Shown piece by piece: positions 16,927-26,225 of a DNA stretch of 64,000 nt. The number at the start of each line of letters is the position of its first letter. Within the stretch, counting starts at the first letter, position 1. Location: the NCBI GenBank assembly GCA_031296915.1, contig JAVDPC010000001.1:248001-312000 (forward strand). Direction: 5' to 3'. The translations under genes and the position numbers were made by a program. The stretch comes from Cerasicoccus frondis. GTDB lineage: Bacteria > Verrucomicrobiota > Verrucomicrobiia > Opitutales > Cerasicoccaceae. The notes below the pieces were generated by a model. It ran no database searches. It was not told the origin of the DNA and saw only the letters and a program-made list of their open reading frames with translations.

Positions 16927-18708
16927 ATGTATAAATCAAATGCTTCCCCACTTAGCAGATTAGCCCTACTAACATGCACCATTGCCCTATCCTCGGCTAG
17001 CCTATTCGGTCTCAGCGGTAAAATAGATAAGGACGTTTATGGCATAGGCATTGAGCGTGACGAATTCTTTGCATATGTTAATTCAGCCCAAGGCGATGGG
17101 ACGCCCACAACTGAGCTTCACGGCTGGCTAGACGAACTGGGAGTTGGCCATATCCGTACCAGCGTCCCACCTTTTTATGGATCTACATATAATGCGAATA
17201 AAAGCACATACGATAATGCTTGGTCCGATGTAACGGATTTTTGCGAACAGTATGGATATAAAATCACATTCCATTTCAATACCTCATGGTGGTCTGAAAC
17301 AGCCGACCGAGAAGCCGTCCTTGCTGCATTTAGGGCAAAAGTAGCACAATACAAAGGCAAGGTTCATTATTATGAACTTGGTAACGAAGTAGACATTCCA
17401 CTCTACAATCAACACAACAACATACAAGGAAAGCCTTGGACCACGATTGCTCAACACAAAGAATGGCTCATCGACTATTCACAGGTTATTCGCGAAGAAG
17501 ACCCTGGTGCCAAAATCATCATGGCATCTATGGCAGGCGCATCCCATAATGGAAAAATATATGGCTGGCTTGAAGAGATGCTCGACGCCGGTTGTGGCGC
17601 ATATGTCGATTACTACTCCCTGCACACCTATTCGCACAATTCGGCCAGCAATCCTGCGAACGACAACTACGTAACCCTAATTCAAGCTGTGCGAGATATG
17701 GTCGATGCTGCAAATGCACCGTTCCGACCTTTACTAATTACAGAAGGTGGATATGCACTTAGCGGACCATACGCACACTCCTATGCCGACTCGGGGTATC
17801 AGCAACGCTGGAACACACAGCGACTAATACGCTTTTGGGCGAAAGACATCGCGGACATCTACCCAGTCGAGAGAGTCGACACCTTCATCCTCAAAGACTA
17901 CGCGGCCGAACCGTACGGCTTTGGCATGCTATCCAGTGGCAAAGTAAAAAGGTGGCACTTTCACGGCCTCCAGAACCTCTTCTCCCTACTGGATGGCGCA
18001 CGCTTCATGCAAGAGCGCAACGTTGGCAGCGGCGGAAAATGCTACGAATACATCAAGGAAGGTGGTCAGAAAGTAGCCGTCGCGTGGCGAACGAACTGGT
18101 CAACGAACCATGTAACAATCCCCACAGGCAGCGACTTTGCTCAAGTCATAAAACATGGTGGCAGTTCACCCGCCTACCCGGAATCCACATACAATAATAC
18201 AGCAGCTGTAACATTCTCGTATTCGCTGGAACAAAAGTATCTACTCACGGGACCAGCACTCTACTGGAAAGAAGGAGAAGACTATACATGGAGCAACTCA
18301 TCATCCTGGTCCCAGTGGAGTCACAGCGATAGCTACGATGGTAAACATTTAGCACTCTTCACAAACTCATCAGGAACACGCTATGTATCCTATACATTCG
18401 ACCTTGCAAGCGGTGGACACTACAACTTACGTGTCGTATCATCACCCGGAAACACAAACTGGGCATCACCATTTGAATACCGCGTCAACATAGGAAGTTC
18501 ATTTGACTACGGAAGCATGCAAGATGGCGAAGCCGAAGCCACCAGCAAATACTTCGGAACATCCAATGTAATGGCCTGGCGCAATCTTGGCGGTTTTAAT
18601 CTACCCGCAGGCACAGTAACCATTACATTCAAAGTGGATAGCCCCAGATCATTGGACGGCAAACATGCCTTCTTCCTAGATGCAATCTATCTGGAGCGCG
18701 AATACTAA
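16927..18708 (+). CDS. Secreted clan GH-A type glycoside hydrolase with C-terminal carbohydrate-binding-like module
   Basis: 593 residues with a signal peptide (about 1-30, ending near LSSASLFG). The TIM barrel spans about 35-380, with YELGNEVD carrying E154 as the probable acid/base and LLITEGGYA carrying E273 as the probable nucleophile. That pair and spacing fit clan GH-A (GH39/GH5/GH10-like); I cannot assign the family. Residues about 435-590 (Trp/Ser/Tyr-rich, ending in LDAIYLERE) look like a jelly-roll carbohydrate-binding module. It is divergent from LacI with a palindromic operator between, and is followed by a strong terminator. Confidence 0.75.
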   Translation: MYKSNASPLSRLALLTCTIALSSASLFGLSGKIDKDVYGIGIERDEFFAYVNSAQGDGTPTTELHGWLDELGVGHIRTSVPPFYGSTYNANKSTYDNAWSDVTDFCEQYGYKITFHFNTSWWSETADREAVLAAFRAKVAQYKGKVHYYELGNEVDIPLYNQHNNIQGKPWTTIAQHKEWLIDYSQVIREEDPGAKIIMASMAGASHNGKIYGWLEEMLDAGCGAYVDYYSLHTYSHNSASNPANDNYVTLIQAVRDMVDAANAPFRPLLITEGGYALSGPYAHSYADSGYQQRWNTQRLIRFWAKDIADIYPVERVDTFILKDYAAEPYGFGMLSSGKVKRWHFHGLQNLFSLLDGARFMQERNVGSGGKCYEYIKEGGQKVAVAWRTNWSTNHVTIPTGSDFAQVIKHGGSSPAYPESTYNNTAAVTFSYSLEQKYLLTGPALYWKEGEDYTWSNSSSWSQWSHSDSYDGKHLALFTNSSGTRYVSYTFDLASGGHYNLRVVSSPGNTNWASPFEYRVNIGSSFDYGSMQDGEAEATSKYFGTSNVMAWRNLGGFNLPAGTVTITFKVDSPRSLDGKHAFFLDAIYLEREY

Positions 18709-18735
18709 TCGGCGTAAGAAAAACATTCAACATGC

Positions 18736-18770
18736 GAGGGCGGCCAAATTGGCCGCCCTCATTCTTTTCG
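18736..18770 (+). terminator. Strong rho-independent terminator
   Basis: GAGGGCGGCC (18736-18745) pairs perfectly with GGCCGCCCTC (18751-18760) across a 5-nt AAATT loop, followed by ATTCTTTTCG. It ends transcription of the GH gene 28 nt past its stop and isolates the GH130 gene downstream. Confidence 0.85.
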
Positions 18771-18782
18771 TTACGGCTAACG
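18769..18782. promoter_or_regulatory. CGTTA-N4-TAACG operator-like site 3
   Basis: CGTTA-CGGC-TAACG immediately follows the terminator tail of the preceding gene and lies 131 nt upstream of the GH130 start. It has the same arms and spacing as the sites at 3983, 16779 and 22044. Confidence 0.55.
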
Positions 18783-18912
18783 ATATCGGGCAATTGCACA
18801 GAACACCCGAATCAATTCAATGCGCAGATACATATGCCAGTAAACTCAAATCGCATAAATCCATTGGTGCGTATGGATTTGAGACATACATCAACCCCAC
18901 ATCCATCAAAAT

Positions 18913-19920
18913 ATGTCAGTATCAAAGTATCCCAATAATCCAATTCTCACCTCCCACAACATCCCATATCAAGCAGACTGCGTCTTCAATGCCGGGGTCG
19001 CCAAAATTGATGGTGATTACATAATGATCTTCCGGAATGACTATGACTATAAAGGTGGAACCATATTCGGCGGATGTAGCCTCGGCCTAGCGCGCAGCAA
19101 AAATGGAACATCCTGGACAGTCGAACCCAAGCCAATACTTACCATTGACCAAGCGCGAGAGCAATTCGGTCATTCGCACGATAATAGATTCGGCCCCGAG
19201 GAGATCATACGCGTGTATGACCCAAGGATCACGGTTATTGATAACCACATTATCCTCTGTACCGCCATGGACACTAAACATGGCGTCGTCGGTTCTATCC
19301 TTAAGACTGACGACTTTAGAAACTTTGAGTTATTATCAATCACGACTCCGGATAATCGGAATATGGTATTATTTCCAGAGCGTATAAATGGAAAGTATTA
19401 TCGACTTGAGCGTCCATTTCCAACTTATGGCCGTGGGAAACCTGAAGCATTTGAAATTTGGTCATCAGCATCACCCGATCTGCGTCATTGGGGCAATAGT
19501 CGACTAGTGCTAGGGAGTGAAGAAGTGCCATATGCCAACTGTAAAATAGGACCCGCCGCACCACCAATAAAAACACCCCAGGGTTGGCTAACGACGATTC
19601 ATGCAGTGATGAAAAACGAGAATGAGCAGTTACACGCTTGGGGAAATCAAGTGTGGAACAAAACATACTTCGCCGGAATTATGCTCATGGATATATCTGA
19701 TCCACAGCGCGTCATAGGCATGTCCAGCAAGCCGCTGATAACTCCCGATAAATCCTACGAACTAAAAGGCTTTAGGGGAAGCGTAGTTTTTCCAGGTGGA
19801 ATGATCCTAGAAGACAATGGTGAAGTCAAAATTTACTATGGCGCAGCTGATACACATGTAGCGTTGGCGACAGCACATGTCGATGATCTACTATCACTGT
19901 GCGAGCCTATCTGTTCGTGA
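18913..19920 (+). CDS. GH130 family mannoside phosphorylase or beta-mannosidase
   Basis: A five-bladed beta-propeller enzyme of 335 aa. Family features are the N-terminal NPIL plus VFNAGVAKIDGDYIMIFRND, the middle VYDPRITVIDNHIILCTA, the block LFPERINGKYYRLERP, and the C-terminal YYGAADTHVALATA. GH130 enzymes phosphorolyse or hydrolyse beta-mannosides (mannosyl-glucose, beta-1,4- or beta-1,2-mannobiose); which one applies cannot be told here. There is no signal peptide, so it is cytoplasmic. With GH38 nearby this supports a mannose-containing substrate. The upstream region has a terminator for the previous gene and then a CGTTA-N4-TAACG site. The symporter gene follows after 152 nt. Confidence 0.88.
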   Translation: MSVSKYPNNPILTSHNIPYQADCVFNAGVAKIDGDYIMIFRNDYDYKGGTIFGGCSLGLARSKNGTSWTVEPKPILTIDQAREQFGHSHDNRFGPEEIIRVYDPRITVIDNHIILCTAMDTKHGVVGSILKTDDFRNFELLSITTPDNRNMVLFPERINGKYYRLERPFPTYGRGKPEAFEIWSSASPDLRHWGNSRLVLGSEEVPYANCKIGPAAPPIKTPQGWLTTIHAVMKNENEQLHAWGNQVWNKTYFAGIMLMDISDPQRVIGMSSKPLITPDKSYELKGFRGSVVFPGGMILEDNGEVKIYYGAADTHVALATAHVDDLLSLCEPICS

Positions 19921-20072
19921 AATCAATAAATCTTCTTTTCATATATCTAGAAATTCATCTTGGCCAATCTAAATAATCCCAACAGAAGCGCATCACACAG
20001 AATTTCTGCAAAATCATTTATCTAGTTCATTACTGCCGGACCGAACTTAAATAGGCCCAGTATAGTTATTAT

Positions 20073-22025
20073 TTGACCATGCACCTTGTAGACTGGATAC
20101 TACTAATCCTTCCGATCGCAATTCTAGTATCCGTAGCCATACGGATGAACAAACAGATGAAAAGTGTCGCCGACTTCATGTCTGGTGGACGACTTGCGGG
20201 GCGCTACTTATTGACAGTTGCTAAGGGAGAAATGGGAGCAGGCGCTGTTGTATTTGTAGCTCTTTTTGAAAAATTCGGGCAGGCAGGTTTCGCAATATCG
20301 TGGTGGGGATGGCTCAACATCCCAATATTGCTGATTGTTTCGATTTCTGGTTTCGTTGTTTACCGCTACCGACAAACGCGCGCAATGACGTTAGCTCAGT
20401 TCTTCGAGATACGCTATAGCCATCGATTCCGATTATTTGCAGGGATATTGGGCTTTGTGGCAGGAATTCTAAACTTTGGCATCATACCTGGAATTGGCGC
20501 TCGCTTTATGGTCTACATCTTGGGCCTGCCGACTGAAATATCAATATTTGGCCTAGAGATGGCTACATACATACCCCTCATGGCGGTGTTCTTATGTGGC
20601 ACTCTTGCGCTAACACTCTCAGGCGGCCTGATCACCGTCATGATAACTGACTGCATTGAGGGAATTTTCTCTCAGATATTTTACATCATCATCATCGTTG
20701 CGCTGTTGGTGATGTTTAACTGGGATCAGATTGTTGAAGTCCTCGGCAACAAGCCATCAGGACATTCAATGTTCAATCCCTTCGATTCAATGAAAGTCAA
20801 GGATTTCAATTTATGGTTTGTGGCAATGGTCCTGTTTACAGGGATTTATGGCACTATGGCATGGCAAAATGCTAGTGGGTATAACTCCGCATCTATCACT
20901 CCACACGAATCACGAATGGCGGGAATTTTAGGGCGCTGGCGAGAACAGGGAAAATATGCATTGGTGACACTCCTGGCTATTTGCGCAATCACCTTCATTC
21001 AGAATCCAGACTTTGCAGCACAGTCAGCACCGGCAACTGAAGCTATTACGCAAATTGATGATGCTCGAATTGCTAAGCAAATGGAACTGCCAATATCCAT
21101 ATCCTACCTATTGCCTATCGGAATCAAGGGACTATTTTGTGCGGTTCTGTTGATGGGAATATTTGGTGGCGACTCGACTCATTTACACTCGTGGGGTAGC
21201 ATCTTTGTTCAAGACGTGTGGATGCCTTTGCGCAAAAAGCCATTTAGCCCCAAAGGCCACATCAAAGCACTTAGGTTGGGCATAATAGGCGTCGCCGTTT
21301 TTGCTTTTCTGTTCGGAATATTTTTCCGCCAAACAGAGTACATATTAATGTGGTGGAGCGTAACCACTGCCATATTTGTTGGTGGTGCCGGATCCGCCAT
21401 TATTGGTGGACTCTACTGGGACCGAGGAACGACTGCTGCAGCATGGGCATCCATGTTGACTGGCTCAATACTTGCAGGTGGCGGGATTCTACTGCGTCAG
21501 ATCTACGGATCAAACTTTCCTCTCAACGGCGTTCAAATCGGATTCTACACAGCCCTTATTTCGATTGTAATTTACGTGATCGTTTCATTTATCACCTGCA
21601 AAACTCCTTTCAATATGGATCGGATGCTGCATCGTGGCGAATACGCAATCGAGGGTGAAAGTGACGCCATCCACGGCAAGCCACCCTTTATTCAACGTCT
21701 GATAGGTATCGATGGCAACTTTACCACAGGAGATAAATGGATCGCTTTTTCGATTTTCGCTTGGAGCATGACGCTGTTCTTCATTGTTACCATTGGATCA
21801 ATTTGGTACCTTATAGCTCCTTGGCCAGAAAGCGTCTGGATCACTTACTGGCATATCCAAGGGGTCGGCGTCCCGATAATTTTAGCGTTCATTACCGGTA
21901 TTTGGTTTACCTGGGGAGGCCTTAGAGACATGAGGCGCTTATTTACACGCCTAAAAAGTGAAGTGGTAGATATTCGTGACGATGGCACTGTTATCGATCA
22001 CCACAATGCAGATGAGCAAAAATAA
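20073..22025 (+). CDS. Sodium:solute symporter (SSS family)
   Basis: 650 residues with about 13 or more hydrophobic helices through the length and the typical SSS start (LVDWILLILPIAILVSVAIR, then VADFMSGGRLAGRYLL, a variant of the DFxxaGR signature). GEMGAGAVVF in the second helix and GIFGGDSTHLHSWGSIFVQDVW further on are characteristic of this subfamily. It probably imports a mono- or oligosaccharide released by the local hydrolases, driven by Na+, as expected for a marine bacterium. It follows GH130 on the same strand. The 152-nt gap shows no operator of the CGTTA type, so co-transcription with GH130 is possible. Confidence 0.88.
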   Translation: MTMHLVDWILLILPIAILVSVAIRMNKQMKSVADFMSGGRLAGRYLLTVAKGEMGAGAVVFVALFEKFGQAGFAISWWGWLNIPILLIVSISGFVVYRYRQTRAMTLAQFFEIRYSHRFRLFAGILGFVAGILNFGIIPGIGARFMVYILGLPTEISIFGLEMATYIPLMAVFLCGTLALTLSGGLITVMITDCIEGIFSQIFYIIIIVALLVMFNWDQIVEVLGNKPSGHSMFNPFDSMKVKDFNLWFVAMVLFTGIYGTMAWQNASGYNSASITPHESRMAGILGRWREQGKYALVTLLAICAITFIQNPDFAAQSAPATEAITQIDDARIAKQMELPISISYLLPIGIKGLFCAVLLMGIFGGDSTHLHSWGSIFVQDVWMPLRKKPFSPKGHIKALRLGIIGVAVFAFLFGIFFRQTEYILMWWSVTTAIFVGGAGSAIIGGLYWDRGTTAAAWASMLTGSILAGGGILLRQIYGSNFPLNGVQIGFYTALISIVIYVIVSFITCKTPFNMDRMLHRGEYAIEGESDAIHGKPPFIQRLIGIDGNFTTGDKWIAFSIFAWSMTLFFIVTIGSIWYLIAPWPESVWITYWHIQGVGVPIILAFITGIWFTWGGLRDMRRLFTRLKSEVVDIRDDGTVIDHHNADEQK

Positions 22026-22043
22026 CATCACGGATGGGCACAT

Positions 22044-22057
22044 CGTTACGTGTAACG
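22044..22057. promoter_or_regulatory. CGTTA-N4-TAACG operator-like site 4
   Basis: CGTTA-CGTG-TAACG lies in the 104-nt gap after the symporter gene and 72 nt before the pilin-like gene. It is part of the same perfect 16-bp palindrome as at 16778-16793. Confidence 0.6.
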
Positions 22058-22129
22058 AAATACTACCATTGCCCAAGAACTGCATCTAGTACAAACTGAA
22101 GGATCAACTCGGATGCCAACCTGAGACCA

Positions 22130-25100
22130 GTGTCAATAATATCCCCAAGCGATGTCGTGAAAACGCCCTCCCCCAATAAATTATCGAAATATTCTCAAGG
22201 ATTTGCGCTCATCATTGCATTATCCCTTATGGCCTTTCTTTTCCTGCTCATGATCTCGTTGACGAGCATGACTGCCGTGGAAAGCCAAGTGGCCACATCA
22301 ACCAAAAGTAGTGACTCAGCTCGGCAAAATGCACTAATGGCTCTGAATGTGGCAATCGGTGAACTCCAGCGCCTAACCGGGCCAGATCAACGCATTACTG
22401 CAAGGGCATCCATGCTAGATAGCGATACCGAGACATTCACTGATGATGATGTAGCAGAGCCCTATTGGACCGGTGTATGGGATGAGAATGGCAATCTTCT
22501 TTCATGGCTCATTAGTGGAAACCAGGGCCTCCAACCGAATGACGGCGATTTTATCACACCAGAGGCAAGCAATGAAAATTGGATTCAATTAACAAAAGAC
22601 GACCAGGTCCATGTTCCGCTACAAGAGATTGATAATGGTAGATATGCCTACTGGATCGACGATGAAGGTATTAAAGCAAAAACGAACCTAAAAACAAGCG
22701 GCTCCAACCAATATGAAAAGCTAATTACGGCACAAACTCCAGGGATCGCGCAAATCTCTAACATGGCATGGCTCGATGAAATTCCAGATGAAGCCCGCAC
22801 CCTCACCCAGAGCTATAGTGAACTCAAAATACTTGCTCCAGATCAAACCGCAAAAGCCTCTTTAGATACCAATAGTTACGACTTAACGACTGCAAGTTAC
22901 GGACTGCTAACCAACACCCGAGACGGTGGCCTGAAACTCGACCTAACTCGTGCTCTGTTCGACGGTGACAACCTGCCAGCAGGCCAGATCTTTGGTCCTC
23001 AGATTTCTGAAGGAACGGACGACGATCCTGGCGGACCATTATGGACACAGCTTCAAAGCTGGGCTACCACCCTACCGAATGATCAAGGCGAATTACCGAT
23101 TATACCCACGACTGACAGCCAAGCGGGCTTCCACCCTGTAGTCACTCAAGTCCAGTTCTATGTTGTGCCCCGTGTGGACGCATCCGTTCAAGATACCGAC
23201 GGCTACTACCAAGTGGTGCTCGATATATTGCCTGCCGTCGTTTTATGGAATCCATACGACCGAGCACTAGAGAGCAAAGAATACCGGATTGAAATTGGAA
23301 AGGGTTATCGAAATCGTAATAATTCAGGAACCCTAGGTAATGATTTTGAAAAAACCTTCGCGTGGTGGCAGGTCCGAAATAAAGACAATAAGCATTTTCA
23401 GTACGGAACAAATTCAGCTAAAACGGTATTCAAGCCAGACTCTTCACCATTTGATGCCAGCCTTAGCTTCACGATCAATAGCGTGAGCCTCGAACCAGGC
23501 CAAGCGGTGGCATTTAGTCCTCCAGCGGGACGAACTCAGTTGGACGTGCTGTCAAGAAATACTCTACCCGCAGCCGGTCAAAACGAATTGCAGCCCGGGT
23601 ATCGCGAATCCGCCTGCTTTACGATTCCCACTGAAACAAAATCTGAGTTACTGAATCCCGACGGTTTCATGGTCGCTGCCGATGACATTATTAATTTTGG
23701 CTATCGGTTCACAACTATTGACAACGAACTGTTAAGCCAAGCGACAGGAATGAGCAGCGAAGATAGAGTAGCTGCGCCACAAGCAAATCTACTAACAACC
23801 CAGCAGGCTGATACACTGGGTGTATCCTCACTTGATGGCAGCATCGGTTGGAAGATTTATCGAAACTTTGTTGATGGTGATGATCCAAAGGTAAAATGGA
23901 TCTCACAATACAACCCACGTGCAGTCACCCAAGGCCCAACGCCGCATACATTTAATTCCTACAGCAATAGACGAGATCTACAAAATCAGGCTCATGACAA
24001 TAATCCTTCGCTGTATTACGAGGTCTTCAAAGACGGTGAAGATATCGCCATCGGATTACCAGCAATAGGGAATGATACAGGCGTCGGCTTAAACACCAAT
24101 GAAGTTTATGTCGAAGAATCGATTTTATTCGAGTCACCCCCTGGCCGAAATTACCTGCAGAGCATTGGTCAATTGATGCACGCCCCTCTCTATTTCACGA
24201 ACGACAACAATACCATCAACAAGCAAAAATTGCTGTATCGGATGGAGTATGCCCGCTTCGACAACCATATGCCCGCATACGCCATTGGCTCCAGCCAAGC
24301 CGACTCGCGCATTCCGCTCGATAGCACTTATATGCAATGGGATAACAACCCTCCCAGTGACCTTTCTGCCCTCTACAAGTTCGACAGCGTGCACTACGAC
24401 CACTCATACCTCCTCAATGAAGCCCTCTGGGATGGATTCTTTTTCTCAACATTGCCCAACGCAACCAGCCGCGAACCAACAAACTCGCGTATCGTGCCCC
24501 ATCACCCGATTGGCACAAACGCGATAGCTGCAGATGAAGTTGCGTCGCAATTTCTGGTCGACGGCATGTTCAATGTGAATTCAACCTCTGAGAAAGCCTG
24601 GCGCGCCCTGCTGGCTTCGTTCTACGGGGAAAGTTTGAATGCGACACAACCCGAAGGCTCCCCTTTCGTAAGGACCTTATTTTCTCCCGGCGATGCATTT
24701 GACACTGAGTTGGATGATTTTGAAAGCGAAACGGCTTATCACGGCTATCGCACACTCACCCAAAATCAGATTACTAATCTTGCGCGTCAAATTGTAAAAG
24801 AAGTCAAACGACGTGGCCCATTTACCAGCTTGGCCAGCTTTGTTAACCGTGACCCAAATCACAATGCTCCCAGCTATCAAGATGTTGATGCATTTCGCCT
24901 GCAAGGAACACTTGCAGCGGCCATAAAGGCAGCAGATGAGCTTACATTGGAAGAGGCTACCGAACTCGACATTCCTCAGGAATCTTCAAAGATCAATGCG
25001 GCTTTGAAATCCTCATACATTGAGGCAATTCCTCGCGCCGACCACGGTTTTATTGAGAAGGCAGAAGAAGGTTGGCGCACAGAGGGAATTCCTGGCTGGT

Positions 25101-25384
25101 TGACGCAGGCCGATCTGCTAGCGCGACTAGGCCCAGTGCTCAACGCTCGTTCGGATACTTTCCGCATCGTCGCATATGGCGAAACGCGAAACCCACTGAC
25201 AGGTAAAATAGAAGGCCAGGCATGGGCAGAGGCTTTCATACAGCGCCTCCCGGAATTTCTCGACATAAGTGACGCCCCGAATACCCCGTTGAGCGATCTC
25301 ACCAAACAAGAAAACATCACCCACGGCCGCCGTTATGAAATTGTTGGTTTCCGCTGGATTGAAAACCCGGATAATCAATTGTAA
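22130..25384 (+). CDS. PilX-like/Verru_Chthon cassette protein A-like pseudopilin component
   Basis: 1084 residues. The N-terminus has a short leader and then YSQGFALIIALSLMAFLFLLM (about residues 22-42), a prepilin-like helix, followed by TAVESQVATSTKSSDSARQNALMALNVAIGELQ. This pattern resembles the large PilX-type proteins of Verrucomicrobia (Verru_Chthon cassette protein A), which are thought to belong to a pilus or type II-like secretion apparatus. The remainder is a long extracytoplasmic region ending with a segment near TFRIVAYGETRNPLTGKIEGQAWAEA. The start is GTG at 22130. A perfect operator-like palindrome sits just upstream, and a secreted partner follows 4 nt after the stop. Family assignment is from memory of the motif. 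Confidence 0.6.
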   Translation: MSIISPSDVVKTPSPNKLSKYSQGFALIIALSLMAFLFLLMISLTSMTAVESQVATSTKSSDSARQNALMALNVAIGELQRLTGPDQRITARASMLDSDTETFTDDDVAEPYWTGVWDENGNLLSWLISGNQGLQPNDGDFITPEASNENWIQLTKDDQVHVPLQEIDNGRYAYWIDDEGIKAKTNLKTSGSNQYEKLITAQTPGIAQISNMAWLDEIPDEARTLTQSYSELKILAPDQTAKASLDTNSYDLTTASYGLLTNTRDGGLKLDLTRALFDGDNLPAGQIFGPQISEGTDDDPGGPLWTQLQSWATTLPNDQGELPIIPTTDSQAGFHPVVTQVQFYVVPRVDASVQDTDGYYQVVLDILPAVVLWNPYDRALESKEYRIEIGKGYRNRNNSGTLGNDFEKTFAWWQVRNKDNKHFQYGTNSAKTVFKPDSSPFDASLSFTINSVSLEPGQAVAFSPPAGRTQLDVLSRNTLPAAGQNELQPGYRESACFTIPTETKSELLNPDGFMVAADDIINFGYRFTTIDNELLSQATGMSSEDRVAAPQANLLTTQQADTLGVSSLDGSIGWKIYRNFVDGDDPKVKWISQYNPRAVTQGPTPHTFNSYSNRRDLQNQAHDNNPSLYYEVFKDGEDIAIGLPAIGNDTGVGLNTNEVYVEESILFESPPGRNYLQSIGQLMHAPLYFTNDNNTINKQKLLYRMEYARFDNHMPAYAIGSSQADSRIPLDSTYMQWDNNPPSDLSALYKFDSVHYDHSYLLNEALWDGFFFSTLPNATSREPTNSRIVPHHPIGTNAIAADEVASQFLVDGMFNVNSTSEKAWRALLASFYGESLNATQPEGSPFVRTLFSPGDAFDTELDDFESETAYHGYRTLTQNQITNLARQIVKEVKRRGPFTSLASFVNRDPNHNAPSYQDVDAFRLQGTLAAAIKAADELTLEEATELDIPQESSKINAALKSSYIEAIPRADHGFIEKAEEGWRTEGIPGWLTQADLLARLGPVLNARSDTFRIVAYGETRNPLTGKIEGQAWAEAFIQRLPEFLDISDAPNTPLSDLTKQENITHGRRYEIVGFRWIENPDNQL

Positions 25385-25388
25385 GCCG

Positions 25389-26168
25389 ATGAAACCCATG
25401 AGAATGGCAACAGCAGTTTTGGCCTTCTACACTTCCCTGATCTTGCCGCATTTGGCTCAGGCCCAACGAGAAGTACCCGTTAAGTTCAAGGTATTCCTTT
25501 GGCCATCGTATCCAACCGAAGGAGGCGATACACGAATCATTGAAAAAGTAGACGATGATGGAAACCCCTACTCCAGCGTCGAGCATGTCGCGCCCAGAAT
25601 AAAATATAGTCCAACCGGCGACGAAGTGGTAGAAGAGATTCAAGCGGCGCAAAATCGCATGTCACCAATTTACGAGTATCGTGGCGTCGGCCCAATCCAG
25701 TTCTTTCGGTCGGATTCCGGAGGACGCAAAACGATAGGGAGTGTCAATTTACCCGAAGGGCTGACGGACGTTATTCTAGTCTTCTTCCCACCAGCAAAAA
25801 ACGGTTTTGCGAAGATATTCCCAGTCAATGCTGGCAGCAGCAACCTGAAATCTGGTGAGGCACGGATATACAATCTGTGCTCGAACTCAGTCGCATGCCT
25901 TTTTAATGATCAGAAAATGCTGCTGGAATCCGGTGCCTCGAACGCAGCAAAGTTGGGGCCGTCCAATGAAACCAGCGTCCTTGTTCGCCTGGGTTCCCAA
26001 ATTGATGATGAGCGCTGGAAAGAACGCTTTGCGCGGAAGCTCCCCGTCAATCCAAACGAGAGTCTTATTGTATTCATCTATAATAAAGACGGCAATCCAC
26101 GAAAATTTCGCTTACTGACAATAAACAACCAAGAGAGCGATTTCAGCGAAGGTAATTCTGAAACCTAG
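25389..26168 (+). CDS. Secreted protein of unknown function, coupled to pilin-like gene
   Basis: The frame is open from 25335, but the natural start is ATG 25389, 4 nt after the preceding stop, giving signal peptide MKPMRMATAVLAFYTSLILPHLAQA and 259 aa. The mature part has VKFKVFLWPSYP, a conserved-looking middle (EVAP-type short beta segments) and ends in RLLTINNQ. I do not recognise a family. The tight coupling to the 1084-residue protein suggests a joint envelope function, perhaps as a periplasmic component of the same cassette; this is inference. Confidence 0.7.
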   Translation: MKPMRMATAVLAFYTSLILPHLAQAQREVPVKFKVFLWPSYPTEGGDTRIIEKVDDDGNPYSSVEHVAPRIKYSPTGDEVVEEIQAAQNRMSPIYEYRGVGPIQFFRSDSGGRKTIGSVNLPEGLTDVILVFFPPAKNGFAKIFPVNAGSSNLKSGEARIYNLCSNSVACLFNDQKMLLESGASNAAKLGPSNETSVLVRLGSQIDDERWKERFARKLPVNPNESLIVFIYNKDGNPRKFRLLTINNQESDFSEGNSET

Positions 26169-26225
26169 TGATCGAATACATGCAATAGCACTTTAGATTC
26201 TAGAATTTAATAAAATCATCTAATA

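Noticed and set aside
19947..19959. CTAGAAATTCATC between GH130 and the symporter matches 13 bases inside the IS terminal repeat.
   Set aside because: The bases on either side do not continue the repeat and no other IS sequence is nearby, so it is treated as chance or too small to call.
26205..26215. TTCTAGAA palindrome before the 581-residue gene.
   Set aside because: Eight bases in AT-rich DNA are expected by chance and no second copy was found at a comparable position.
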